64,000 nt of DNA from positions 55,391 to 119,390 of the forward strand of contig CALKFF010000029.1 of NCBI GenBank assembly GCA_938084585.1. Direction: 5' to 3'. The DNA is from an uncultured Flavobacteriales bacterium (GTDB lineage Bacteria; Bacteroidota; Bacteroidia; Flavobacteriales_D; Sanyastnellaceae). Within the stretch, counting starts at the first letter, position 1. The number at the start of each line of letters is the position of its first letter. Under the pieces are notes generated by a model. That model was not told the DNA's origin, made no database searches, and was given only the letters and a program-made list of their open reading frames with translations. Positions 56,096 through 63,849 of this stretch are shown here, piece by piece. A program made the position numbers and the translations under genes.

Positions 56096-56123
56096 CATGT
56101 TCGTCATGTTGTGTCCGCCGCGC

Positions 56124-56687
56124 TCAGAAGCTGGTGACGTATTTGTCCAGCTGGCGGTGCAGCTCGATGCCGCGCAAATTCTTGGCGACAATGATGCCGT
56201 TGGGATCCACCAAGAAGCTCATGGGGATGGAGCTTACGCCGTACATCGCCGCCGCTTCGTTGTCCCACTTCTTGAGGTCGCTCACGTGGTGTTTCCACGA
56301 AAGGTCGTCCTTCTTGATCGCGGCTTCCCAACGGGGGATGTCGCTGTCCAAAGAGACGCTGAAGACCTCGAACCCGTCGGCGTCCTTGAACTTGGCCTTG
56401 CGGTACTTGTCGTACGCCCGAACCACGTTGGGGTTCTCACGGCGGCAGGGACCGCACCACGACGCCCAAAAATCGATCAACACGTAGCTGCCGCGCAGGT
56501 CGCTCAGCTTCATCTCTTTCCCCTTGGGGTTGGGCATGGCGATCTCAGGCGCCTCGTCCCCCACGTTGTGGCCAATCTTCCCCGTGATTTCCACCGCGCA
56601 AGCGGTCAACTGAACGGGTTCTTCTTGGCCGCCCCATCCGGACCAAACCAAGGCCGAGAAGGCCAGCATGAAACCTGCTTTCCACAT
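56124..56687 (-). CDS. TlpA-like thiol-disulfide oxidoreductase, exported
   Basis: From the ATG at 56687 the 187-residue protein has a signal-like segment (GFMLAFSALVWSGWGG, about 5-20) and one thioredoxin-like domain with WASWCGPCRRENPN (active-site cysteines around residue 76-79) and SSIPMSFLVDP near 150. It is a shorter paralogue of the product of 870-2063; the segments around WCGPC and HVSDLK are nearly the same. Another in-frame ATG at 56723 adds 12 residues (MTQKRHTKTSKH), but a -7-like TATCTTCC abuts it directly, so I prefer 56687. It sits between murA and grpE. The partner is unknown. Confidence 0.85.
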   Translation of the reverse strand: MWKAGFMLAFSALVWSGWGGQEEPVQLTACAVEITGKIGHNVGDEAPEIAMPNPKGKEMKLSDLRGSYVLIDFWASWCGPCRRENPNVVRAYDKYRKAKFKDADGFEVFSVSLDSDIPRWEAAIKKDDLSWKHHVSDLKKWDNEAAAMYGVSSIPMSFLVDPNGIIVAKNLRGIELHRQLDKYVTSF

Positions 56688-56740
56688 GTGCTTTGACGTT
56701 TTTGTGTGTCGTTTCTGAGTCATGGAAGATACGCCCGTTC

Positions 56741-58051
56741 TCAGGAAACCCGGACGATGTTGGCCCCCAAGGCGCGCAAGCGATCGTCGATGTGTTGGTA
56801 CCCTCGGTCGATTTGGTCGATGTTGTGGATGGTGCTCTTGCCTTCTGCGCTGAGCGCTGCAATCAGCAAGCTCACCCCGGCCCGAATGTCCGGCGAAGTC
56901 ATGGTCACGCCCCTCAGGCTGGACTTGCGGTCAAGTCCGATGACCGTCGCGCGGTGCGGGTCGCACAGGATGATTTGGGCACCCATGTCGATGAGCTTGT
57001 CCACGAAAAACAAGCGGCTCTCAAACATCTTTTGGTGCACCAAGACGCTCCCCCTCGCTTGGGTCGCCGTCACCAAGACGATGGACAACAAATCCGGGGT
57101 GAAGCCTGGCCATGGCGCGTCAGCCACGGTCAACAAGCTCCCGTCGATGAACGTGTCAATCTCGTAATGGTCTTGGGCCGGAATGTGCAGGTCTTCCCCG
57201 CGGCGCTCCATCTTGATCCCCAGGCGCTGGAACACGTTGGGGATGACGCCCAGCTCGTCGTACGCGCAATCCTTGATGGTGATTTCACTCTTCGTCATCG
57301 CCGCAAGGCCGATGAAACTGCCGATCTCAATCATGTCAGGCAGGCAGCGGTGCTCCGTGCCTCCCAAGGATGGCACGCCCTCGATGGTCAGCAAGTTGGA
57401 TCCGACCCCGCTGATCTTGCCGCCCATGCGGTTGATCATCTTGCAAAGCTGCTGGAGGTAAGGCTCGCAGGCCGCGTTGTAAATCGTGGTCGTGCCCTCG
57501 GCAAGTGCTGCCGCCATGACCACGTTGGCCGTGCCCGTCACCGACGCCTCGTCAAGCAACATGTACGTGCCCTTCAAGCCGTCCGGCGCACTTGCGTGGA
57601 AGAAGCCTGTGGACGCGTCGTAGGAGAATTCGGCGCCCAGCTTCTGGAACCCGATGAAGTGGGTGTCCATGCGGCGACGGCCAATCTTGTCTCCACCCGG
57701 CCGTGGGATGGCGCCAAGGCCAAACCGGCTCAACATCGGCCCCAGGATCATCACGGAACCGCGCAGTCCGCCTCCTTTCGTTCGGAAGGACTCGGTCTTG
57801 AGGTGGTCGAGGTTCACGTCGTCTGCTTCAAATCGCCAAGACCCTGGACCCAGGTGCTGGGTCTTCACCCCCAAATCGCCCAACAAGTGGATCAACTTGT
57901 TGACGTCGACGATGTCCGGCAAATTGTGGATGGTCACGGGCTCTGCGGTGAGCATCACTGCACACAAAATCTGCAACGCCTCGTTCTTCGCACCCTGGGG
58001 AACGACCTCCCCTTGCAGCCTCTGGCCGCCCTCAATGATGAAACTTCCCAT
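56741..58051 (-). CDS. murA: UDP-N-acetylglucosamine 1-carboxyvinyltransferase, Asp at the Cys site
   Basis: MurA adds enolpyruvyl to UDP-GlcNAc, the first committed peptidoglycan step, in the cytoplasm. The 436-residue protein from the ATG at 58051 has KNEALQILCAVMLT at the start, the RGSVMILGPMLSRFG block, and the catalytic loop IPRPGGDKIGRRRMDTH. The usual Cys (Cys115 in E. coli) is Asp121 here. C-terminal motifs include PDIRAGVSLLIAALSAEG. The Asp form exists in some phyla and is linked to fosfomycin resistance, which is predicted here. A CCCGAAATTCGGG inverted repeat lies just before the start. It follows the DUF4290 gene by 97 nt. Confidence 0.96.
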   Translation of the reverse strand: MGSFIIEGGQRLQGEVVPQGAKNEALQILCAVMLTAEPVTIHNLPDIVDVNKLIHLLGDLGVKTQHLGPGSWRFEADDVNLDHLKTESFRTKGGGLRGSVMILGPMLSRFGLGAIPRPGGDKIGRRRMDTHFIGFQKLGAEFSYDASTGFFHASAPDGLKGTYMLLDEASVTGTANVVMAAALAEGTTTIYNAACEPYLQQLCKMINRMGGKISGVGSNLLTIEGVPSLGGTEHRCLPDMIEIGSFIGLAAMTKSEITIKDCAYDELGVIPNVFQRLGIKMERRGEDLHIPAQDHYEIDTFIDGSLLTVADAPWPGFTPDLLSIVLVTATQARGSVLVHQKMFESRLFFVDKLIDMGAQIILCDPHRATVIGLDRKSSLRGVTMTSPDIRAGVSLLIAALSAEGKSTIHNIDQIDRGYQHIDDRLRALGANIVRVS

Positions 58052-58148
58052 GCTCCCGAATTTCGGGGGCCGACCCACGCGCATCCGTGCGCCACGTCAG
58101 GGTTATCAACCCCGATGCGGGGAAAGGTCAAGCGCCTTGCGGCGCGGC

Positions 58149-58793
58149 TCAGCGACGCTTCTTTTTCTTCTTGTGGGGACGTGCCAACGCGTCGCTCGTC
58201 TTTCGCACGTTGCGCAAGATGTCCGCTTGGCCTTCCAACTCCACGCCTTCTGGCAAGACCAACGCCCCACCCGACTTCGCCTTGAGTTCCGCCGCAATCA
58301 CAGAATCTTCCACCATGTTGCGGTTCCAAGTCAAGAAATGACGCTTCATCAAGTTGGCCAATTTCACCACGAGCACCTGCTTCTCTTCTCCATCCTCCAT
58401 GGCTTTGGCCGCCTCAATCAAATCGAGGGTCGTCTTGCCGTAGTGGCCCACGCGAGACTGGGCGCTGGGGTAATCCATGTCGGCAGGAGCACTGTCCTTC
58501 TCGGCAGGCTCGGGCTTGGGAAACGGGCTGTCCACGTCCAGCTCGTAGCGGGCCATGACGTGAAGTTGGTTCCACAGCTTTTGGGCCGCTTCGTCTTTCT
58601 CTCCCTCTTGCTTCACCACGCTGCCCATCACGCTGACGATGGCGGCCGCGCACTTGCTGCGCTCGTCGCGGTCGGCGATGCTCAAGCAGTGGTCCACCAT
58701 TTGGTGGATGGAGCGTCCGTATTCAGAAATCACGAGGTCGTCCCTCATGCTGTTGTAGCTGAGCGCGTCAAAGTTGATGGAAGCGTCTGCCAT
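58149..58793 (-). CDS. DUF4290 protein
   Basis: The 214-residue protein matches the Bacteroidota DUF4290 family by its start FDALSYNSMRDDLVISEYGRSIHQMVDH (within about 7-34) and KLANLMKRHFLTWNRNMVEDSVI in the centre. It ends in a run of Lys and Arg (KKKKKRR), suggesting nucleic acid or membrane contact. The gene commonly precedes murA, as here. There is no known function. The ATG at 58793 fits the family start; the longer frame to 58883 lies partly in the AcpH-like gene and is rejected. Confidence 0.88.
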   Translation of the reverse strand: MADASINFDALSYNSMRDDLVISEYGRSIHQMVDHCLSIADRDERSKCAAAIVSVMGSVVKQEGEKDEAAQKLWNQLHVMARYELDVDSPFPKPEPAEKDSAPADMDYPSAQSRVGHYGKTTLDLIEAAKAMEDGEEKQVLVVKLANLMKRHFLTWNRNMVEDSVIAAELKAKSGGALVLPEGVELEGQADILRNVRKTSDALARPHKKKKKRR

Positions 58794-58851
58794 GGTGTTC
58801 AATTCTGGATTTGTCTCTTGCCGCTCCAGTCCAAACGTGGACGAGCCGCAC

Positions 58852-59475
58852 TCAGCCAACCGACCGATGCACCAAAGATACAAGGTCCAAGCCCTTGGCC
58901 CACGTGTTCATGTCTGCAATCAACTCGCGTGCGCACTCCCTCAACGCTTGTTCTTCGGCCACAAACGCCTTCCACCCTTCCGCGACCGGCCCCGCCGCGG
59001 ACCGTCGGCGAGACATCGCGTCGAGCACGGCGTGGACCACTTGGCCGTCTCGGTACCCCGTGAGCCACCTATGGTGCACCATGGCGTCGTAAAACCTCCG
59101 GCTCCGCTCCGGCATGGACTCGAGTTGCAGCGAAAGGTCCTGGAGTTCTCGGGCCGCAAACGCGTCGAGGTCGCCACACCCTTGGCCGAGTTGGGCAAAC
59201 TCGGAGGCCAGCACATGGTCCGCCAGCACGTCCCACACCACCCCGCTCCATTTGCCGCAAACCGGTCGGATCAAGTCGCGCGCAGATCGGCTGGCTTCGT
59301 GGCGGTCGCTGTGTTCGTCCAGCGCGCGGTGAAATCGAATGCCTCTGGCCACTTCGGTCCCCCACTTGGCTTCGACGTTGCGGCCCTTCACGGCGTCGCC
59401 CACAAAATTGCCCAGCTTGCCTGAGGCGTCCAACCCGGCCCAATGCCCCACCGCCATGTGCGCCAAATAGTTCAC
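58852..59475 (-). CDS. Acyl carrier protein phosphodiesterase-like protein (AcpH/DUF479)
   Basis: AcpH removes the phosphopantetheine group from acyl carrier protein. The 207-residue protein from a GTG at 59475 starts VNYLAHMAVG and has GNFVGDAVKG (about 22-31) and GIRFHRALDEHSDRH (about 45-59), the HD-like core with metal ligands. The GTG gives the usual AcpH start (MNYLAH type). Upstream in-frame residues are unrelated and overlap the tRNA promoter region. It leads the minus-strand unit with DUF4290 and murA. The AcpH reaction is inferred from family. Confidence 0.85.
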   Translation of the reverse strand: MNYLAHMAVGHWAGLDASGKLGNFVGDAVKGRNVEAKWGTEVARGIRFHRALDEHSDRHEASRSARDLIRPVCGKWSGVVWDVLADHVLASEFAQLGQGCGDLDAFAARELQDLSLQLESMPERSRRFYDAMVHHRWLTGYRDGQVVHAVLDAMSRRRSAAGPVAEGWKAFVAEEQALRECARELIADMNTWAKGLDLVSLVHRSVG

Positions 59476-59540
59476 GGCTGCAATGCTCGGGAAGAAGCTT
59501 TGGCATGCGGCAGCTGCGTGAAGAAAATCGCCGGAAGTGT

Positions 59541-59570
59541 TTGCAGAAAGGAGAGGTTGTGCTAATTTTG
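59541..59570 (+). promoter_or_regulatory. Promoter of tRNA-Gly (TTG-N19-TAATTTTG)
   Basis: TTG (59541-59543) is followed after 19 nt by TAATTTTG (59563-59570), a full match to the Bacteroidota promoter. The start should be near 59576. The leader contains a CCCGC/GCGGG hairpin (59574-59590) before the tRNA. Confidence 0.75.
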
Positions 59571-59613
59571 GCCTCCCGCAAACGAGCGGGTCAGAACACC
59601 TTCTGAATCTTTT

Positions 59614-59686
59614 GCGAGAATAGCTCAGCTGGTAGAGCACAACCTTGCCAAGGTTGGGGTCGCGAGTTCGAATCTCGTTTCTCGCT
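59614..59686 (+). tRNA. tRNA-Gly (anticodon GCC)
   Basis: The 73-nt cloverleaf has acceptor arms GCGAGAA and TTCTCGC, a D arm GCTC-AGCTGGTA-GAGC, an anticodon arm CAACC-TTGCCAA-GGTTG with anticodon GCC and a T arm GCGAG-TTCGAAT-CTCGT. The CCA end is not encoded. It decodes GGC and GGU glycine codons. A strong terminator follows. Confidence 0.96.
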
Positions 59687-59690
59687 CATC

Positions 59691-59720
59691 AAAAGCCTCC
59701 CATTTCGGGGGGCTTTTTTC
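59691..59720 (+). terminator. Intrinsic terminator after tRNA-Gly
   Basis: AAAAGCCTCCC pairs with GGGGGGCTTTT (one G-T pair) around ATTTC, followed by more T. It begins 4 nt after the tRNA. Confidence 0.82.
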
Positions 59721-59738
59721 GTTTGTGACCGAGGCGTA

Positions 59739-59767
59739 TTGACTCTCAAGGCAGTGATGCATCTTTG
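59739..59767 (+). promoter_or_regulatory. Promoter of the cyclophilin gene (TTG-N18-CATCTTTG), 4 nt before ATG
   Basis: TTG (59739-59741) is followed after 18 nt by CATCTTTG (59760-59767), then CACC and the ATG at 59772. This gives both promoter elements and the 4-nt leaderless spacing. Confidence 0.7.
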
Positions 59768-59771
59768 CACC

Positions 59772-60203
59772 ATGACTGCAACGATTCACACCGACCACGG
59801 CGCCATGACCGTGGAGTTTTTTGAAAAGGACGCGCCTAAGACTGTGGCCAACTTCGTGAAGCTCGCCAAAGAGGGCTTCTACGAGGGCTTGAAGTTTCAC
59901 CGCGTGATTCCAGGCTTCGTGGCGCAAGGCGGATGCCCCCAAGGCATCGGAAGCGGCGGTCCTGGGTACACCATCGACTGCGAGTTGGACGGGGACAACC
60001 AGCACCACGACAAAGGGGTGTTGAGCATGGCCCACGCCGGCCGCAACACCGGAGGCTCTCAGTTCTTCCTCGTGCACAACCGGGAGAACACGGCGCACCT
60101 CGACCGCAACCACACGTGTTTCGGCAAGGTCACCGAGGGCCTCGACCTCGTGGAGAAAATCGCCCAAGGCGACACTTTCCGCGTGGAAATCCACGAAGAC
60201 TGA
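59772..60203 (+). CDS. Peptidyl-prolyl cis-trans isomerase, cyclophilin type
   Basis: Cyclophilins speed proline isomerisation during folding. The 143-residue protein has the catalytic FHRVIPGFVAQGG (about 38-50), LSMAHAGRNTGGSQFF (about 80-95) and NHTCFGKVTEGLD near the end. No signal peptide is present, so it is cytoplasmic, like PpiB. The ATG at 59772 is chosen over one at 59739 because the promoter lies between them. It ends just before a strong terminator. Confidence 0.93.
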   Translation: MTATIHTDHGAMTVEFFEKDAPKTVANFVKLAKEGFYEGLKFHRVIPGFVAQGGCPQGIGSGGPGYTIDCELDGDNQHHDKGVLSMAHAGRNTGGSQFFLVHNRENTAHLDRNHTCFGKVTEGLDLVEKIAQGDTFRVEIHED

Positions 60204-60224
60204 TTCGGGACACTTTTAGACACG

Positions 60225-60252
60225 AAAAAGGCTGCCTCAGGGCAGCCTTTTT
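60225..60252. terminator. Bidirectional intrinsic terminator
   Basis: AAAAAGGCTGCC pairs perfectly with GGCAGCCTTTTT around TCAG, between two convergent genes. T runs are present on both strands. Confidence 0.88.
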
Positions 60253-60282
60253 TCATGCGTTCAAGGGAAATGCATCCCTTGA

Positions 60283-61419
60283 TCACTCGTTCTTTTCGCG
60301 GAGGCCGTCGTTGTAGCGGGACTCGCTGATCACAATGTCGTAAACCGGCGTCATCAAGGTGTCGCCCGTCGCTTCCACGACTTCGAGGTCGTAGCTCTTG
60401 ATCACGTAGTCCTTGGGAAGGACCGGAGCCGTGCCCACCAGCTTCTTCATCACCGAATTGGTGAGGTTGCACGTGCTGAGGTCTGTGCCGGTGAAGTCCG
60501 CCCCGTCCACCATGGCGCCGGAGAACGACACCCCGTGCATGGACGCGTCCTTGAACGACACGTTGCGCACCATGGCGCGGTTGAAGCCCGCACCGGTGAG
60601 GTTGCACGACTCGAACGTCGTCTTGTCCAAGCGGGCGGCCGAGAAGCTCGCGCCGCTGAGGTTGGCTTCGATGAAGTCGGTTTGGTCCATCATGGCGTTG
60701 GCGAAGCTGGCGCCGTTCAAGATGCAGTCGTCGGTGAACTTGGTGAGCAAGAAGGACGCGTCCTCAAAGTCGCCGCCGGAGAGGTTGCACTCTTCCAACA
60801 AGCAGTTTTCGAAGCGGGCGTCCTTGGCGGACATGGCGCGCTCGCTTTCAGGTGCCGTCTCGTACAGGCCATCGTAGGCCAAGGCGTCGGTGGTCCACTC
60901 CACCAAAGAGGCCGAGCTGAAGTCGGCTTCGTCGAAGAACGCGCCTTGCACGAACCATGAGGCCATTTGGGCGCCGTGGAACTTCGCCTTGGTGGCGATG
61001 AAGCCGGTGGCGTCCACCATTTCCACCGCATCCCCGTCCATGTTGATGGCGGAGAAGTTGGCTTGCGAGGCGTCGGTGTAACGAAGCACGGGGGGAGTCA
61101 AGAAGTCCACCGCCACCCACGAAGAGTGACGCAGGTCCAACCCTTCGAGGGGCACGTATGGACCCATGGCCCCTGAAGGCTCGCTGAGTTCAAAGCGGGA
61201 TCCGTTCAGCACGCAACGTCCACCATCCACCATGCCAAACGCGCGGTTCACTTCCATGAACACCGTTCCAGCCAGGTTGCAATCGTTCACGCGGCCCATC
61301 GCGTTGGCCCGTCCCGCGCGCTTGCCGCGGTAGGACTGCGCTTGCAAGTCCAGGGTTGTCAAGGCCATCAAGGCCACCATCGCCAAGCCCAGGGGGCGCA
61401 TTGCTTTCAAAATCGTCAT
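60283..61419 (-). CDS. Exported pentapeptide-repeat protein
   Basis: From the ATG at 61419 the 378-residue protein has a signal peptide (GLAMVALMALTTLDLQAQ, about 11-28). From about 50 to 325 it has degenerate pentapeptide repeats of the A(D/N/S)(L/F)xx type, for example ANFSAINMDG, ADFSSASL, CNLSGGDFEDAS, ANLSGASFSAARL and ADFTGTDLSTCNLTNS. These should form a right-handed quadrilateral helix. A non-repeat tail (about 330-378) follows. Most pentapeptide proteins in bacteria are cytoplasmic, so export is notable. The function is unknown. A promoter TTG-N21-TACCTTGC lies upstream. Confidence 0.82.
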   Translation of the reverse strand: MTILKAMRPLGLAMVALMALTTLDLQAQSYRGKRAGRANAMGRVNDCNLAGTVFMEVNRAFGMVDGGRCVLNGSRFELSEPSGAMGPYVPLEGLDLRHSSWVAVDFLTPPVLRYTDASQANFSAINMDGDAVEMVDATGFIATKAKFHGAQMASWFVQGAFFDEADFSSASLVEWTTDALAYDGLYETAPESERAMSAKDARFENCLLEECNLSGGDFEDASFLLTKFTDDCILNGASFANAMMDQTDFIEANLSGASFSAARLDKTTFESCNLTGAGFNRAMVRNVSFKDASMHGVSFSGAMVDGADFTGTDLSTCNLTNSVMKKLVGTAPVLPKDYVIKSYDLEVVEATGDTLMTPVYDIVISESRYNDGLREKNE

Positions 61420-61437
61420 GAGGGTCAGATTCAGTCT

Positions 61438-61469
61438 GCAAGGTACGCAGGCGTTCACTGTTCTGACAA
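61438..61469 (-). promoter_or_regulatory. Promoter of the pentapeptide-repeat gene (TTG-N21-TACCTTGC)
   Basis: On the minus strand TTG (61467-61469) lies 21 nt before TACCTTGC (61438-61445). The ATG is 18 nt further, so a short leader is expected. Confidence 0.5.
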
Positions 61470-61515
61470 GCAACATTTTCCGCCATTTTTGTGTTTCAAT
61501 CGCAAACCAAACCTC

Positions 61516-63072
61516 ATGCGCCGTTCCCTGCTCACCCTGGTCTTGATGGCCGTCGCCTTGTGTTCTTTCGCCCAAACGGACATCCCCGGATGCACCAACC
61601 CGGATGCCTTGAACTACAACCCGGGCGCGACGGTGGACGACGGCACGTGTTTGGGGGTGGGGTGTCCCGACCCGGCGGCCAGCAACTTCGACCCGTTGGC
61701 CCAAATCTTTGGGTTGGGCGACTTCAGCTTGTGCGAGTACGCGGAGCCGGTGCCAGGATGCACTGACCCTTACGCCCCCAACTACAACCCGCTTGCCAAC
61801 ACGGACGACGGGTCGTGCGAGGCATACGAATTGGCGGGGTGCGCCGACCCCCAGGCGTTCAACTACAACCCTGCCGCCACGGTCGACGACGGGACGTGTC
61901 AGGGCGTGGGCTGTCCGGACCCTGCGGCCGAGAACTTCGACCCCTTCGCCATTTTCTTCGGGGGCGGCGACAGCAGCGTCTGCGTGTACCCCGAGCCCAT
62001 CCTGGGCTGCACCAACCCTTTGGCCCCCAACTTCGACCCATGGGCCAACACTGACGACGGAAGTTGCGAGGAATTCGTGATTTCAGGTTGCACAAACCCG
62101 CTCGCCCTCAATTTCAACCCCTCTGCGACGGAAGACGACGGAAGCTGCTTGGACCTCGGAATGGGGTGCAACGACCCCGCAGCCATCAACTTCAACCCCC
62201 TGCTCATCTTCTTCTACGGCGTCAACGGATGGGGCGCAGGCACGGCTGAAGAAGACTCGTGCATCTACCCCGACGTCGACCCCGTCATGGCCGGGTGCAC
62301 CGACCCAGGGGCGCTGAACTTCAACCCCTTCGCAAGCGTCGACGACGGGTCATGCATGCACATGACGTCTGGGTGCACACACCCCTCGGCCCTGAACTAC
62401 GACCCCGAAGCTCAGCTTGAAGACGGGTCGTGCATCTTCCCGGAAGACGCCACGGAATTTGCGGGGCTTGAGCTCGACGTGGTGGGCGAAGGCGACCACG
62501 GCACGACGTACCAACTCTTCGCCACGTTCGAGGCAGGCCAGGCGGTGCGTTTGACGGCGTTGTTTGGCATTGCGGACACCACGCTCCAAATTTCCACCGA
62601 CGCTTCTTTCCACCAAGACCCTGCAGGCGCCGACCTCTACAGCAATTTGTCTGCGGGTGCGACGGCGGACGACAGCTGGTTGGCTGTCGGCACCGAGGGC
62701 CTCATGTACGCCGTGGGGGATGGCTTGGGCGCGTTTGCGTCCGGAGACGACCTCGTGTTTGACGACGCGGTGGGCGGCGCATGGTTCATCTTGCCTGACG
62801 CCTCCGACGCGGGGTTGGTGGGCGACAACGGGCGCATCTTGCTGGGACAATTCACGACGGAAGGCAGCCTTGACGTGCTGCTCAACTTGCAGTACCAGGC
62901 CCAAGGCATGATCAAGCACGTGGCCGGCGCCACGCTCAACCAAGACGCGCCGAGCACGTCGACCGGCGGCACCGACGCAGAAGGATGTCAAGCCGATTTG
63001 GACGGCAACGGCGCCATCGACGTGAACGACCTGCTGATGTTCATCGCGCAGTTCGGGAACGCCTGCGACTGA
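61516..63072 (+). CDS. Exported Cys-rich repeat protein with dockerin-like C-terminus
   Basis: The 518-residue protein has a signal peptide (RRSLLTLVLMAVALCSFAQ, about 2-20) and ten repeats (about 25-310) of the form GCTxPxAxNxxPxAxxDDGSC. The Cys pair and Asp-rich loop suggest a disulfide plus a Ca2+ site. A beta-rich domain of unknown type follows (about 315-485). The last 30 residues, CQADLDGNGAIDVNDLLMFIAQFGNACD, look like one dockerin/EF-hand-like motif with a DLDGNGAIDVNDL loop. There is no T9SS tail, so the route beyond the periplasm is open. The ATG at 61516 gives the signal peptide; the longer frame to 61342 overlaps the divergent gene. A weak CATTTTTG box lies at 61484-61491. Confidence 0.8.
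   Translation: MRRSLLTLVLMAVALCSFAQTDIPGCTNPDALNYNPGATVDDGTCLGVGCPDPAASNFDPLAQIFGLGDFSLCEYAEPVPGCTDPYAPNYNPLANTDDGSCEAYELAGCADPQAFNYNPAATVDDGTCQGVGCPDPAAENFDPFAIFFGGGDSSVCVYPEPILGCTNPLAPNFDPWANTDDGSCEEFVISGCTNPLALNFNPSATEDDGSCLDLGMGCNDPAAINFNPLLIFFYGVNGWGAGTAEEDSCIYPDVDPVMAGCTDPGALNFNPFASVDDGSCMHMTSGCTHPSALNYDPEAQLEDGSCIFPEDATEFAGLELDVVGEGDHGTTYQLFATFEAGQAVRLTALFGIADTTLQISTDASFHQDPAGADLYSNLSAGATADDSWLAVGTEGLMYAVGDGLGAFASGDDLVFDDAVGGAWFILPDASDAGLVGDNGRILLGQFTTEGSLDVLLNLQYQAQGMIKHVAGATLNQDAPSTSTGGTDAEGCQADLDGNGAIDVNDLLMFIAQFGNACD
61588..62446 (+). repeat. Ten Cys-rich repeats with a triad order
   Basis: Repeats 1-9 fall into three triads. The first member of triads 1 and 2 ends DDGTC. The second member is longer, starts GCPDPAA or GCNDPAA and carries an IFG/IFFGGGD/IFFYG insert. 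The third ends NTDDGSC or SVDDGSC. A tenth single unit follows. The order is seen in translation at about residues 25-310. Confidence 0.75.
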
Positions 63073-63096
63073 GTCCAGAGGTAAACTGAGCTGAAG

Positions 63097-63762
63097 TCAG
63101 TTGGACTTCACAAACTCGTAACCGCCCTTCTCGGCGCCCCAAATGTGGTTGCCCTCGGCGTCGAACCCACGGTCCCACGACACGACACGGCCCTTGGTCA
63201 CCTCGACCTCCGATTGTGCGTAGCTCGCGCCGTACAGAGAGCTGGGGCAGGTTTGGTCTCCGGTGGCACCCTTGAAGTGGTCCGCATCCAAGCGCGTCAG
63301 CCGCACTTCGCACCCTTCGAGCAAATCCAATTCATTCAGGATCAACGTCTTGAAAGACGCCGGCTCACGCCACTTCCCGATCCACAAGGAGTCCGCGGGG
63401 AGCTTGTAGACGTAGCTCGCCACCTCGTCGCCCTCGGCCTTGAGCTGGTAAATCCTCTGGCGGTACGGCTTCTCTTGCATCGACGCCAACGCCTGCTCCA
63501 CGTAGAGGAAATGTCCGCGCTCAGGCCAAACCTGATGCATGTGCAGCGAAATGGCGTAGAACGCCGAATCCCGCTCGGCCTGGGCCTTCGAATCGAACGA
63601 ACCTTGCATCAATGCGAAGAGCTCTTCCACGGCATCGGGCTGTGGCGCCTTTGGCGCCGCGGCGGCGGCCATTGATTCAGGTGTCGCGCAGCCCGTCCAA
63701 GCGGCGGCGAAGACGAGGATGGCGCATGCCGCGCCAAGGTTCAAGTGAGAATGCAATGTCAT
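63097..63762 (-). CDS. CpcT/CpeT-like lipoprotein
   Basis: The 221-residue protein has a lipoprotein signal (ACAILVFAAAWTGC, Cys at about 25). The body matches the CpcT/CpeT (DUF1001) pattern: ELFALMQGSFDSKAQAERDSAFYAISLHM (within about 45-75), RGHFLYVEQAL, RQRIYQLKAEGD and CPSSLYGASYAQSEVEV. In cyanobacteria the family attaches bilins to phycobiliproteins; a chromophore role here is not supported and the function is open. The ATG at 63762 gives the lipoprotein signal. A full TATGTTTG -7 box lies 18 nt upstream. It converges on the Cys-rich gene with 24 nt between. Confidence 0.78.
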   Translation of the reverse strand: MTLHSHLNLGAACAILVFAAAWTGCATPESMAAAAAPKAPQPDAVEELFALMQGSFDSKAQAERDSAFYAISLHMHQVWPERGHFLYVEQALASMQEKPYRQRIYQLKAEGDEVASYVYKLPADSLWIGKWREPASFKTLILNELDLLEGCEVRLTRLDADHFKGATGDQTCPSSLYGASYAQSEVEVTKGRVVSWDRGFDAEGNHIWGAEKGGYEFVKSN

Positions 63763-63780
63763 GTCGTCAAGGTGAGGGGA

Positions 63781-63788
63781 CAAACATA
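63781..63788 (-). promoter_or_regulatory. TATGTTTG -7 element for the CpcT/CpeT-like gene
   Basis: On the minus strand TATGTTTG fully matches TAnnTTTG, 18 nt before the ATG at 63762. No TTG is visible at the expected -33 distance. Confidence 0.55.
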
Positions 63789-63837
63789 GTGCGGGCGAGC
63801 CGCAGGGCGATGGCGGCTCCCCTTCACGCATTTCTCC

Positions 63838-63845
63838 TACCTTGA
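63838..63845 (+). promoter_or_regulatory. TACCTTGA -7-like element, 4 nt before the last gene
   Basis: TACCTTGA is followed by GCGG and the ATG at 63850. The final bases differ from the consensus, but the spacing is the recurrent 4 nt. Confidence 0.45.
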
Positions 63846-63849
63846 GCGG

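Noticed and set aside
58049..58068. CCCGAAATTCGGG inverted repeat before murA as a riboswitch or operator
   Set aside because: The stem is short, with no second copy or known motif nearby. I mention it in the murA entry only.
61588..62446. Repeat block as a CRISPR or satellite array
   Set aside because: The repetition is at protein level, in frame, with variable DNA and Cys/Asp constraints, so it is coding repeats.
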